Program-made: the position numbers and the translations under genes
In this document: positions 1-4,897 of the stretch, one piece after another
How the letters are laid out: each line of letters opens with the position of its first letter
How positions within the stretch are numbered: position 1 is the stretch's first letter
The notes under the pieces: model-generated
Seen by the model: the letters and a program-made list of their open reading frames with translations, nothing else
What the model was told of the DNA's origin: nothing
Database searches by the model: none
Source of the DNA: JAFGPS01 sp964628465
GTDB lineage: Bacteria > Planctomycetota > Phycisphaerae > Sedimentisphaerales > Anaerobacaceae
Length of the DNA: 6,595 nt
Reading direction: 5' to 3'
Assembly: GCA_964628465.1 (NCBI GenBank)
Contig: CAZVOA010000069.1
Span: 1-6,595 of the forward strand

Positions 1-229
1 TTTCAATATCATCCGGATTTCTGCCGAGATATTCCTGAAAATTCTTATACGCGTTAACCCAGTCCTTTCTTTCAAACGCTTCCTGACCGGCTTCCAAGGA
101 TATTTTTGATAAAATATTCCGCCGTATCTGCCGAGCGGCAAACAACGCAAATACTATCGAAACGGTAATAATCAGCAAAATTACAAGAACTTTAACATTA
201 ATCTTCGCGTATCTCTTGACATTAAACAT
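1..229 (-). CDS. Membrane-anchored TPR-like protein, N-terminal part (3' end off the left edge)
   Basis: An open frame reads leftwards off the window without a stop, giving about 76 residues. Residues 1-10 are basic (MFNVKRYAKI), residues 12-32 form a hydrophobic helix (VKVLVILLIITVSIVFALF), and a positively charged stretch (RQIRR) follows. This looks like an N-terminal signal anchor with the C-terminal part outside the membrane. Residues 47-76 (GQEAFERKDWVNAYKNF, then EYLGRNPDD) fit the small-large residue pattern of a TPR helix pair ending in Pro, so more repeats probably follow. I chose the ATG at 229 because GGAG (242-239) lies 9 nt upstream. In-frame ATGs at 238 and 244 are possible, but GGAG directly abuts the one at 238 and no ribosome site precedes the one at 244. 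TPR proteins are common in exosortase/exopolysaccharide loci, where they are thought to scaffold export, but the role here cannot be read from this fragment. Confidence 0.75.
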   Translation of the reverse strand, partial: MFNVKRYAKINVKVLVILLIITVSIVFALFAARQIRRNILSKISLEAGQEAFERKDWVNAYKNFQEYLGRNPDDIE

Positions 230-338
230 GCTACTCATCTCCATCTTAATGATTTATTTTCAACTTTCAGAACAAAATTTTTATATTTCTAACGAAAATT
301 CATATTGTTACTGAGAATCGCAAAATTATAAGTTTTTC

Positions 339-416
339 ATTTTCATATTATACGAAAAGAAGAAAATATGTTCATACTTTTCAAATTGAACATATTTACA
401 AAAATAATATGAAAAT
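339..416. repeat. Nested perfect inverted repeats (possible operator)
   Basis: The outer arms are 339-351 and 404-416, 13 bp and perfect (ATTTTCATATTAT / ATAATATGAAAAT). The inner arms are 364-374 and 387-397, 11 bp and perfect (AAATATGTTCA / TGAACATATTT), around a 12-nt centre. The arms are almost purely A/T with no following U-run, so a terminator role is unlikely. Position over the predicted promoter favours a protein-binding operator or a DNA cruciform. Together with the terminator at 470-533 this explains most of the roughly 325-bp gap between the TPR-like gene and the next one. Nothing further is visible in 230-338 beyond the leader. Confidence 0.6.
347..374 (-). promoter_or_regulatory. 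Predicted sigma70-type promoter of the TPR-like gene
   Basis: On the minus strand TGAACA (374-369) is followed after 16 bp by a perfect TATAAT (352-347). The -35 matches the consensus only moderately. Transcription would start near 340, leaving a leader of about 110 nt. The -35 box lies in the inner and the -10 box in the outer of two nested inverted repeats, which suggests repressor or activator control. A second TATAAT at 330-325 has no credible -35 box. Confidence 0.4.
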
Positions 417-469
417 TATATAGATATAAAGCATTCTATGCAAAACAAATTTGAATAAATACAACTCCC

Positions 470-533
470 CCAAAATACAAAAAGCTGCCGCAAAAAAATT
501 CTTTTTAGAGAATTTTTACGCAACAGCTTTTTT
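470..533 (-). terminator. Strong intrinsic terminator after the first sorting-signal protein (possibly bidirectional)
   Basis: A long stem pairs 479-502 with 509-533 around a short loop. Read as minus-strand RNA, apparent mismatches become G-U wobbles (UU opposite GG, and G opposite U), leaving essentially one U-U mismatch over about 23 pairs. The stem ends in CAGCUUUUU. The plus strand also ends in a T run (528-533), but no plus-strand gene needs it. It lies 22 bp past the stop codon at 555. Confidence 0.85.
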
Positions 534-554
534 ATATACTTCTTTTAATAATCT

Positions 555-1220
555 TTATACTGTTTTACGGAATTTCAGTCTTAATGAACCCAACCCAATC
601 AAACCAAGCAGCAAAGCCCCAGGAGCAGGAACAACTGAAGTAGAATATTGGTCACCTGTTTTGCTATTATTTAATGCAGAAACCCACTGAATTTCATATC
701 CAATCCCAGTAACAGTTGAAAAATCAGTAAGTGAACCAAAGTTTATAAATAATTCCATAGAAGTATCTGGTAGTAATGACATCCATGTTCCACTATTAGA
801 ATATACTGGAGCACCATTGTTAATCTCAACAAAAGCACGATATTGCCAAATATCTCCATTATCATTTGCTATTGGAAGCAGGAAACTATCGTATGAACCT
901 GAAATATCCGGACTGTCAAGCCCAATTACTGCATTTGCATATCCATCAAGTGGCAAGCCCTCGCTTATAATACCAGTGAAACCAACTTGATAAATCATGG
1001 TGCTTGAACCATAAATATCAGGATTATCAGGAGTTGTAGGAACTTGATCAGGGCCTGCAAGAGTTCCAACAAACCATAAAGACGCAGAATCACCGGAACT
1101 AACAGATAAAAGCCTCATATTAAGAGCATTTGTTTCATCCATATTATATGTTGTCAAAGCGAAAACATTACTAAAAGCAAAAACAACATAAAAAAGCAGA
1201 AAACAGAACATCCTTTTCAT
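555..1220 (-). CDS. Secreted protein with C-terminal VVPAPGA (PEP-CTERM-like) sorting signal, paralogue A
   Basis: 221 residues. Residues 1-21 are a Sec signal peptide (MKRM, then hydrophobic, ending NVFA). Residues 22-195 form an ectodomain I cannot assign, rich in Asp, Gly and Ser. Residues 196-221 form the sorting signal: VVPAPGA (196-202), a hydrophobic stretch starting LLLGLIGLG, and a basic tail (RLKFRK). In PEP-CTERM proteins this tripartite end is processed by an exosortase, and one is encoded about 2 kb upstream. The ectodomain is closely related to the neighbour at 2094-1414: over residues 39-101 roughly three quarters of positions match, including GDSxSLWFVGTL, PDIYGSxTMIYQVGFTG and LPIANDNGDIW. 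The mature part has no cysteine. The start is ATG, with GAGAGG a few bases upstream. Its tail differs more from the other two signals (GSLRLKF in place of AGIKL). The gene has its own predicted promoter and a strong terminator. Substrate status is inferred; the ectodomain's function is unknown. Confidence 0.9.
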   Translation of the reverse strand: MKRMFCFLLFYVVFAFSNVFALTTYNMDETNALNMRLLSVSSGDSASLWFVGTLAGPDQVPTTPDNPDIYGSSTMIYQVGFTGIISEGLPLDGYANAVIGLDSPDISGSYDSFLLPIANDNGDIWQYRAFVEINNGAPVYSNSGTWMSLLPDTSMELFINFGSLTDFSTVTGIGYEIQWVSALNNSKTGDQYSTSVVPAPGALLLGLIGLGSLRLKFRKTV

Positions 1221-1240
1221 AACACACCTCTCATCCTAAA

Positions 1241-1271
1241 ATTATACAACCCTTCTCCTTCGTTTTTGTAA
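1241..1271 (-). promoter_or_regulatory. Weak predicted promoter of paralogue A
   Basis: TATAAT (1246-1241) is preceded at a long 19-bp spacing by TTACAA (1271-1266). The -10 box is perfect, but the spacing and -35 box are poor, and the leader would be only about 14 nt, just enough for the ribosome site. The -35 region overlaps the inverted repeat at 1266-1292, so an activator may compensate for it. An A/T block at 1303-1316 on the minus strand (TATAATATTATAAT) holds further -10-like hexamers, but none with a well-spaced -35 box. Confidence 0.3.
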
Positions 1272-1292
1272 GTCGGCTAACTTACTTTACAA
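1266..1292. repeat. Compound inverted repeat upstream of paralogue A
   Basis: GTAAGT (1268-1273) and ACTTAC (1280-1285) form a perfect 6-bp inverted repeat with a 6-nt centre. The flanks TTGTAA (1266-1271) and TTACAA (1287-1292) are a second, overlapping pair of complementary arms. The element overlaps the predicted -35 region and may be an operator. It is short enough that chance in AT-rich DNA cannot be excluded. Confidence 0.35.
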
Positions 1293-1315
1293 GTTTTTTC
1301 CGATTATAATATTAT

Positions 1316-1359
1316 AGAAAGCAAATCAATTAGGAATTACTCTAATTGATCTGCTTTCT
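1316..1359 (-). terminator. Strong hairpin after paralogue B, probable terminator with a poor U-tract
   Basis: An 18-bp stem (1316-1333 with 1342-1359) encloses an 8-nt loop. The only non-identical position is A-C in plus-strand RNA but a G-U wobble in minus-strand RNA, which fits a role in transcripts of the minus-strand gene ending at 1414. After the stem the minus strand continues TATAATATTATAA rather than a clean U-run, so termination may be incomplete, or the element may protect the 3' end. The plus strand has the better T run (1355-1363), but no gene there needs it. Confidence 0.6.
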
Positions 1360-1413
1360 TTTTATATACAACAAATTATATATTCTTGTTGTTTTATATT
1401 TATTTATTAAATC

Positions 1414-2094
1414 TTATGCAAATCTGCGTAATTTAATACCAGCAGCACTTATACCAAGCAAACCAAGAAGAATTGCTCCAGGAACCGGAACAACTGATGT
1501 TGAATATTGGTCACCTGTCTTAAAACCTCCTGCTTGTGATGGATTATCTTTAGATACCCATTGTATTTCGAAGCCTATAGCAACTAATTGAGACAAATTC
1601 AAACTACCTGGAATATAAAGCGTAGTCGCTGTATCTGCCAATAATATTGCTTGGTCAGAAAAGATAGGATCATCGTCCATTAACTGATAAAATGCTCTAT
1701 ATCTCCAGATATCTCCATTATCGTTAGCTATTGGTAAAGCAAACCCTTGATCATATGTACCATTAAGACCAAGTCCATCATCATTCGCAAGCCCAATCCA
1801 AGCAGTTGCTGAACCATCTATTGGAGTACCTTCACTGATATTACCTGTGAAGCCAACTTGATAAATCATAGTGTCTGAACCGTAAATATCAGGATAATCG
1901 GGAGTGTTAGGAATTTGATCAGGGCCTGTTAGAGTACCAACAAACCATAAAGATCCAGAATCACCTGTACTCCTAGACAAGATACGCATATCTAAGGCCA
2001 TGGCCTCATCCAGTTCATACATTGCGGCTTTCGATACTGTAGAAACAGCAAGCATCGCCACCAAACAAACACTTAAAACTACCAACTTTTTCAT
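1414..2094 (-). CDS. Secreted protein with C-terminal VVPVPGA (PEP-CTERM-like) sorting signal, paralogue B
   Basis: 226 residues. The signal peptide is about 1-23 (MKKLVVLSV to VSKA), followed by an ectodomain of unknown function (24-200). The sorting signal at 201-226 consists of VVPVPGA, a hydrophobic stretch starting ILLGLLGIS, and a basic tail (KLRR). It is the tandem paralogue of 1220-555: both share LWFVGTL, GPDQ, TPD.PDIYGS, TMIYQVGFTG, LPIANDNGDIW, EIQWVS and the linker KTGDQYSTSVVP just before the signal. Insertions near the AND-DGLGLNG region and in the QAGGF linker separate the two. The start is ATG, preceded by GGAAAGG about 8 nt upstream. It has the best promoter in the window and a leader of about 97 nt, which suggests strong expression. 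It is probably processed by the neighbouring exosortase (inference) and exposed on the surface or in the matrix. No catalytic motif is recognised. Confidence 0.9.
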   Translation of the reverse strand: MKKLVVLSVCLVAMLAVSTVSKAAMYELDEAMALDMRILSRSTGDSGSLWFVGTLTGPDQIPNTPDYPDIYGSDTMIYQVGFTGNISEGTPIDGSATAWIGLANDDGLGLNGTYDQGFALPIANDNGDIWRYRAFYQLMDDDPIFSDQAILLADTATTLYIPGSLNLSQLVAIGFEIQWVSKDNPSQAGGFKTGDQYSTSVVPVPGAILLGLLGISAAGIKLRRFA

Positions 2095-2168
2095 AATTTT
2101 TACCTTTCCTTTCGACTTTCTTCTATTTATAAAGAAAATACCCTAAAACAGTTCATTTTATCTATATT

Positions 2169-2186
2169 TACACTATACACACTATA
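2169..2186. repeat. Two tandem 9-bp repeats in the leader of paralogue B
   Basis: On the minus strand TATAGTGTG (2186-2178) is followed directly by TATAGTGTA (2177-2169), with 8 of 9 positions identical. A related TATAGTATAAT forms the -10 region just upstream. The copies lie a few bases past the predicted transcription start, a position suited to a repressor site. The repeat is short and low in complexity. Confidence 0.35.
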
Positions 2187-2197
2187 TACAATACCAG

Positions 2198-2226
2198 ATT
2201 ATACTATACTGCCACTTACATGTCAA
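2198..2226 (-). promoter_or_regulatory. Perfect-consensus sigma70 promoter of paralogue B
   Basis: TTGACA (2226-2221), exactly 17 bp, then TATAAT (2203-2198). Both hexamers match the consensus at all six positions. The start of transcription is expected near 2191, giving a leader of about 97 nt before the ATG at 2094. The promoter begins 26 bp after the stop codon of the preceding gene, and I see no terminator in between, so read-through may add to expression. Confidence 0.85.
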
Positions 2227-2251
2227 GAATATACTTCCCATTATTACATTT

Positions 2252-2956
2252 TTATGCATATTTTCTTAATTTTATACCGGCAACTGCAATACCAAGGATA
2301 CCCAACAAAACCGCACCTGGAACCGGAACAACCGTATCAGTATCTGGAACGGCAATTTCTGCACCTTCAAGATCACCAAATCCAGAATTCCATGCTGTAA
2401 CCGTAATATCTTGACTAGCCAAAGAATAAAGAACCAGATTTTCAGCACCGTCTTTTGCATAGAAATCACCCCATGTTGGCATGCGGTCACTATCAAATGT
2501 TATAAAAAACGTTCTCGTTCCATCCGTTTCATTCGTTTCAAATGTAAGCAGTGATTCTTGGGTATCAAATTTCAGGCCATTATTAATAGAACCAGGCATA
2601 CCTGGATTTCCTCCACCCGAAGAAAACACACCCAATTCTTGGTATTTATTAACACTGGTTTCTAAGAAATTATCTTCAGAAAAGCTATCTGAAACCTCAA
2701 AAATAATATGACTAAGGTCTTTTATTTGACCGGTTTCCAAAATTGGAACAATAAATTTATAACTATAAGTATAATAACTCCCTTTATCAGTGATTTCCCA
2801 AGAAAGAGTTGTTCCTACTGCCGATGACCATGAAGGAGACGCAATAATGCCCCCAGCAGCAGTACTAACAGATCCATTATAAAGATCTGCATTTGCAGAT
2901 TGAACACCTATTGCGAACAGAAACACGACGATTGAATAAATTACCAGCTTTTTCAT
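2252..2956 (-). CDS. Secreted protein with C-terminal VVPVPGA (PEP-CTERM-like) sorting signal, distinct ectodomain
   Basis: 234 residues. The signal peptide is about 1-23 (MKKLVIYSI to SANA), followed by an ectodomain at 24-208. The sorting signal at 209-234 consists of VVPVPGA, a hydrophobic stretch starting VLLGILGIA, and a basic tail (IKLRK). The ectodomain is unrelated to the two downstream neighbours. It looks beta-rich, with aromatic and Thr/Ser strands (TLSWEITDKGSYYTYSYKF), a Gly/Pro loop (SSGGGNPGMPG), and a late NNGLKFD ... FDSDRMPTWGDFYAKDG stretch. I recall that stretch as typical of small anchored PEP-CTERM proteins, but I cannot name a family with certainty. The first residues and the sorting signal closely resemble those of paralogue B, also at DNA level, as if a new middle had been placed in a shared frame. 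The start is ATG with AGGAG 9 nt upstream. It is the first substrate-type gene after the exosortase, with its own promoter and a structured leader. Confidence 0.88.
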   Translation of the reverse strand: MKKLVIYSIVVFLFAIGVQSANADLYNGSVSTAAGGIIASPSWSSAVGTTLSWEITDKGSYYTYSYKFIVPILETGQIKDLSHIIFEVSDSFSEDNFLETSVNKYQELGVFSSGGGNPGMPGSINNGLKFDTQESLLTFETNETDGTRTFFITFDSDRMPTWGDFYAKDGAENLVLYSLASQDITVTAWNSGFGDLEGAEIAVPDTDTVVPVPGAVLLGILGIAVAGIKLRKYA

Positions 2957-2973
2957 AATACTTTTCTCCTAAT

Positions 2974-3047
2974 TTTAGAGACCTATCCCTAAACGGAAAC
3001 TTTAGAGGAAACCCTGATTCCTCTTATCATTATTATCAGCAATGATA
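2974..3047 (-). promoter_or_regulatory. Leader with three consecutive stem-loops before the first sorting-signal gene
   Basis: Three hairpins follow the predicted start of transcription. The first pairs 3041-3047 with 3025-3031 (TATCATT / AATGATA, 9-nt loop). The second abuts it, pairing 3018-3024 with 3004-3010 (AGAGGAA / TTCCTCT, 7-nt loop). The third pairs 2986-2993 with 2974-2981 (TTTAGGGA / TCTCTAAA, one G-U pair). The ribosome site AGGAG follows at 2970-2966 and stays outside the stems. CTCTAAA occurs twice (3007-3001 and 2980-2974), so alternative pairing is possible. No known riboswitch is recognised. mRNA stabilisation or a protein-binding leader are possible roles. Confidence 0.5.
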
Positions 3048-3055
3048 TATATAAA

Positions 3056-3084
3056 AATTTATCACTGCTTCCGATAAAAGTCAA
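3056..3084 (-). promoter_or_regulatory. Near-consensus promoter of the first sorting-signal gene
   Basis: TTGACT (3084-3079), 17 bp, TAAATT (3061-3056). The spacing is ideal and the -35 box misses one base. Transcription would begin near 3049, directly at the first leader hairpin. An inverted repeat TTTATC / GATAAA, with a 9-nt centre, spans the spacer and runs into the -10 box, a possible operator. A second gene-specific promoter so close to the exosortase stop separates substrate expression from the enzyme operon. Confidence 0.65.
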
Positions 3085-3164
3085 GACAAAAACAAAAAAT
3101 ATAGTTAATTATCGGGATTAAAAAAAGAAATGAAAAATGTAAAAAAAATAGTGAGGATTTTGAC

Positions 3165-3192
3165 GTAAAAAAGAGGCTTATTATCGCTCTTT
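3165..3192 (-). terminator. Weak terminator-like hairpin overlapping the exosortase stop codon
   Basis: On the minus strand AAAGAG (3192-3187) pairs with CTCTTT (3175-3170) across an 11-nt loop containing the stop codon, followed at once by a T run. The stem is only 6 bp with two G-C pairs, so termination would be weak. From 3160 down to 3085 the strand is T-rich with no other stem. Confidence 0.35.
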
Positions 3193-4140
3193 ATGAGGAT
3201 TTGAAGATTTGAATTTTGAGGAAATAATAATTTTTTCTTCTGAAGATTCTGTAGTTGTCACGATTTTCAAAAGCCATAGCTCAAAAAATATGATTATTAC
3301 AGCTGCCGGCATCATCGTAACACCGGCAAAATCATGAAAGAATTTCTCCGCGGCCTGTGAACTGACAAGCATAAAAAGCACCGCTGTGATACATAGCCTT
3401 ATAATATTGCACATTACAGCAATAGGAATGCTTGAAAATAAAACAAACGCCTTTTGAAATCTTGAACGTTTCACCATGTAGGCAATGAACGCGGATACAA
3501 TAATGAACGCGGTTAGCATTCTCAGGCCGCTGCAAGCTTCTTCGACAGCCATCGTTGTGCCGCGATTCAACGAAACAATATTGCCCTGCTGGCTGACATT
3601 GGCACCAAATGCCTCTAACATGAATACGGAACCAGACGTAGCGATTTTTTGAAGAGGGCCGCTTATTAGATTGTGTATCTGACCTGGGAATGGAACCATG
3701 AGAAAAAGAAACAGGATTATCCAGAAAGTTCTTTTAAATACATCTAAACCTGCTACCGTAAGAACCAATCCCGCGATCATTAACACAAGCGAATATCTTT
3801 CAGCCGATTCGTACATATATATCAGGCCATATAATCTCGCGGCATGTGATGCAAAAAGCAATATTATCCCATACCAGAAAGGAGAAAGAGTGGATTCTTT
3901 CAGTTTCTTTCTTTCCTTCCAAATCAGGAAGAGTGCTGTTATTGGAACAAGCTGTCCGGCGGAATAATCATCGTCACTTTGCCATTCATCGAACAAATCT
4001 ATAATTACAGGCCAATATGCCCACAAAGTAACCGCAGTCAAAGCAAAGATTATTATCCACAAAACAATAGAACTTTCCTGTCTAAGTTCTTTATTCGAAA
4101 TAATTAAATTATCATCTTGCCGCATATTTTCGCTAATCAC
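3181..4140 (-). CDS. xrt: Exosortase, membrane cysteine transpeptidase-like sorting enzyme
   Basis: 319 residues, a usual length for the core enzyme. It is a multipass membrane protein with hydrophobic segments near 26-48, 63-74, 88-108, 117-132, 138-150, 209-222, 231-258 and 274-293. The family's three catalytic residues are all present: Cys203 in EEACSGLRML, Arg248 in CNIIRLC, and His269 in KFFHDFAG. Exosortases are thought to cut C-terminal PEP-CTERM-type signals on the outer face of the inner membrane and release or attach the protein; the three genes that follow encode such proteins. The tail from 294 is polar and probably cytoplasmic. The start taken here is GTG at 4140, overlapping the end of the EpsI gene by 8 bp (GTGATTAG), which suggests translational coupling. 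An ATG at 4125 (residue 6) is the alternative, but it lacks a ribosome site. The fusion seen in some families, with EpsI joined to the exosortase C-terminus, is absent: EpsI is a separate gene. The exosortase subtype cannot be set from this sequence alone. Confidence 0.95.
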   Translation of the reverse strand: MISENMRQDDNLIISNKELRQESSIVLWIIIFALTAVTLWAYWPVIIDLFDEWQSDDDYSAGQLVPITALFLIWKERKKLKESTLSPFWYGIILLFASHAARLYGLIYMYESAERYSLVLMIAGLVLTVAGLDVFKRTFWIILFLFLMVPFPGQIHNLISGPLQKIATSGSVFMLEAFGANVSQQGNIVSLNRGTTMAVEEACSGLRMLTAFIIVSAFIAYMVKRSRFQKAFVLFSSIPIAVMCNIIRLCITAVLFMLVSSQAAEKFFHDFAGVTMMPAAVIIIFFELWLLKIVTTTESSEEKIIISSKFKSSNPHKER

Positions 4141-4897
4141 TTTCCGTTTGCATGGATGTATTATTCATATCAGAGATTTGTTCTGTTTCAGATTCATTTA
4201 TATTAAAACCCGCAAGCAGATGCCTTAATAATGGCGCCGATTCGACCGCAAAATCAGAAATTGTCTTTTTTACCGATTCGGAATCCTGGTTTGCTGAAAT
4301 CGGCGAAGTTATCTGTATCTGGGCAGTATATTTGACCGCACCTGAACCTTTCCATATTTTTGATCTTAATAATTCAACATCACTGCTCAACGCACCATCA
4401 ACTATGTAATAATTCAGTATCATAATCTTATTCTGAATCAGACTTCCTCTTGAAAACTGCAAAATATTGCATGGTAACTGCGTTCCATCTTCCAAAGGCA
4501 GTTCCATATATTCAACAAGTCCTCTCGTCCAGCCAGCTCCTACATAACAAACTTCAGGACGATGCGGCATTAAATCACGTGCTTTCTGGCCGAAAGCCAC
4601 ATAAAGAGCAACACCTTCAAAACCGCCATCACGCATATAATTCCGGCTGATATGAGCATCTGTATCAGTAGCTTCGATTATTGCGTCATCCAGAGGCGCC
4701 TCTCGGCCTGTCCAGGAACCTATCTGCATAGGAAATTTCGCTAAAGCATTAGGGTCTATCGGCGGCATTTCTTCATCAAGAAGAAGCAAATTAGCAAGAA
4801 TATGATGTGACAAACCAAACAATAACATCAAAAATATTGTTACTATCGCCGCAGAAACAACACCTTTATGACTTATTTTGTTATCAGTTTCTTTCAT
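4133..4897 (-). CDS. epsI: EpsI-family (DUF3485) exosortase-associated protein
   Basis: 254 residues. One N-terminal membrane segment (about 12-40) is followed by an extracytoplasmic domain. It starts FPMQIGSWTGREAPLD (about 55-70), the usual EpsI opening in which the protein sets out a W-x-G stretch. The family's hallmark PHRPEVCYVGAGW is at 111-123, and a later LRSKIWKGSGAVKY stretch is at 177-190. EpsI proteins accompany exosortases in exopolysaccharide loci, either fused to the enzyme or encoded beside it. Their biochemical role is unsettled, and assisting polymer export or the sorting reaction has been proposed. The ATG at 4897 is chosen; a longer frame from 4939 would begin with TTG and overlap the upstream gene by 56 bp. 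From 4897 the overlap is 14 bp, and no strong ribosome site is seen, so coupling to the upstream gene is likely. The acidic, Ser/Thr-rich C-terminus (232-254) looks disordered. Confidence 0.92.
   Translation of the reverse strand: MKETDNKISHKGVVSAAIVTIFLMLLFGLSHHILANLLLLDEEMPPIDPNALAKFPMQIGSWTGREAPLDDAIIEATDTDAHISRNYMRDGGFEGVALYVAFGQKARDLMPHRPEVCYVGAGWTRGLVEYMELPLEDGTQLPCNILQFSRGSLIQNKIMILNYYIVDGALSSDVELLRSKIWKGSGAVKYTAQIQITSPISANQDSESVKKTISDFAVESAPLLRHLLAGFNINESETEQISDMNNTSMQTESD

Noticed and set aside
230..470. Small RNA or small coding gene in the gap before the TPR-like gene
   Set aside because: The frames are short and AT-biased with no ribosome site, and the structured part is better explained by operator-like inverted repeats over a promoter.
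2272..2496. Second minus-strand frame of 74 codons inside the first sorting-signal gene
   Set aside because: It is an out-of-frame reading of a gene that has a signal peptide and sorting signal in the main frame. The residue composition is an artefact of the shift.
555..2956. LPXTG-type sortase substrates or lipoproteins
   Set aside because: No LPXTG motif or lipobox cysteine is present in the three proteins. The tails fit the exosortase type and an exosortase is encoded next to them.
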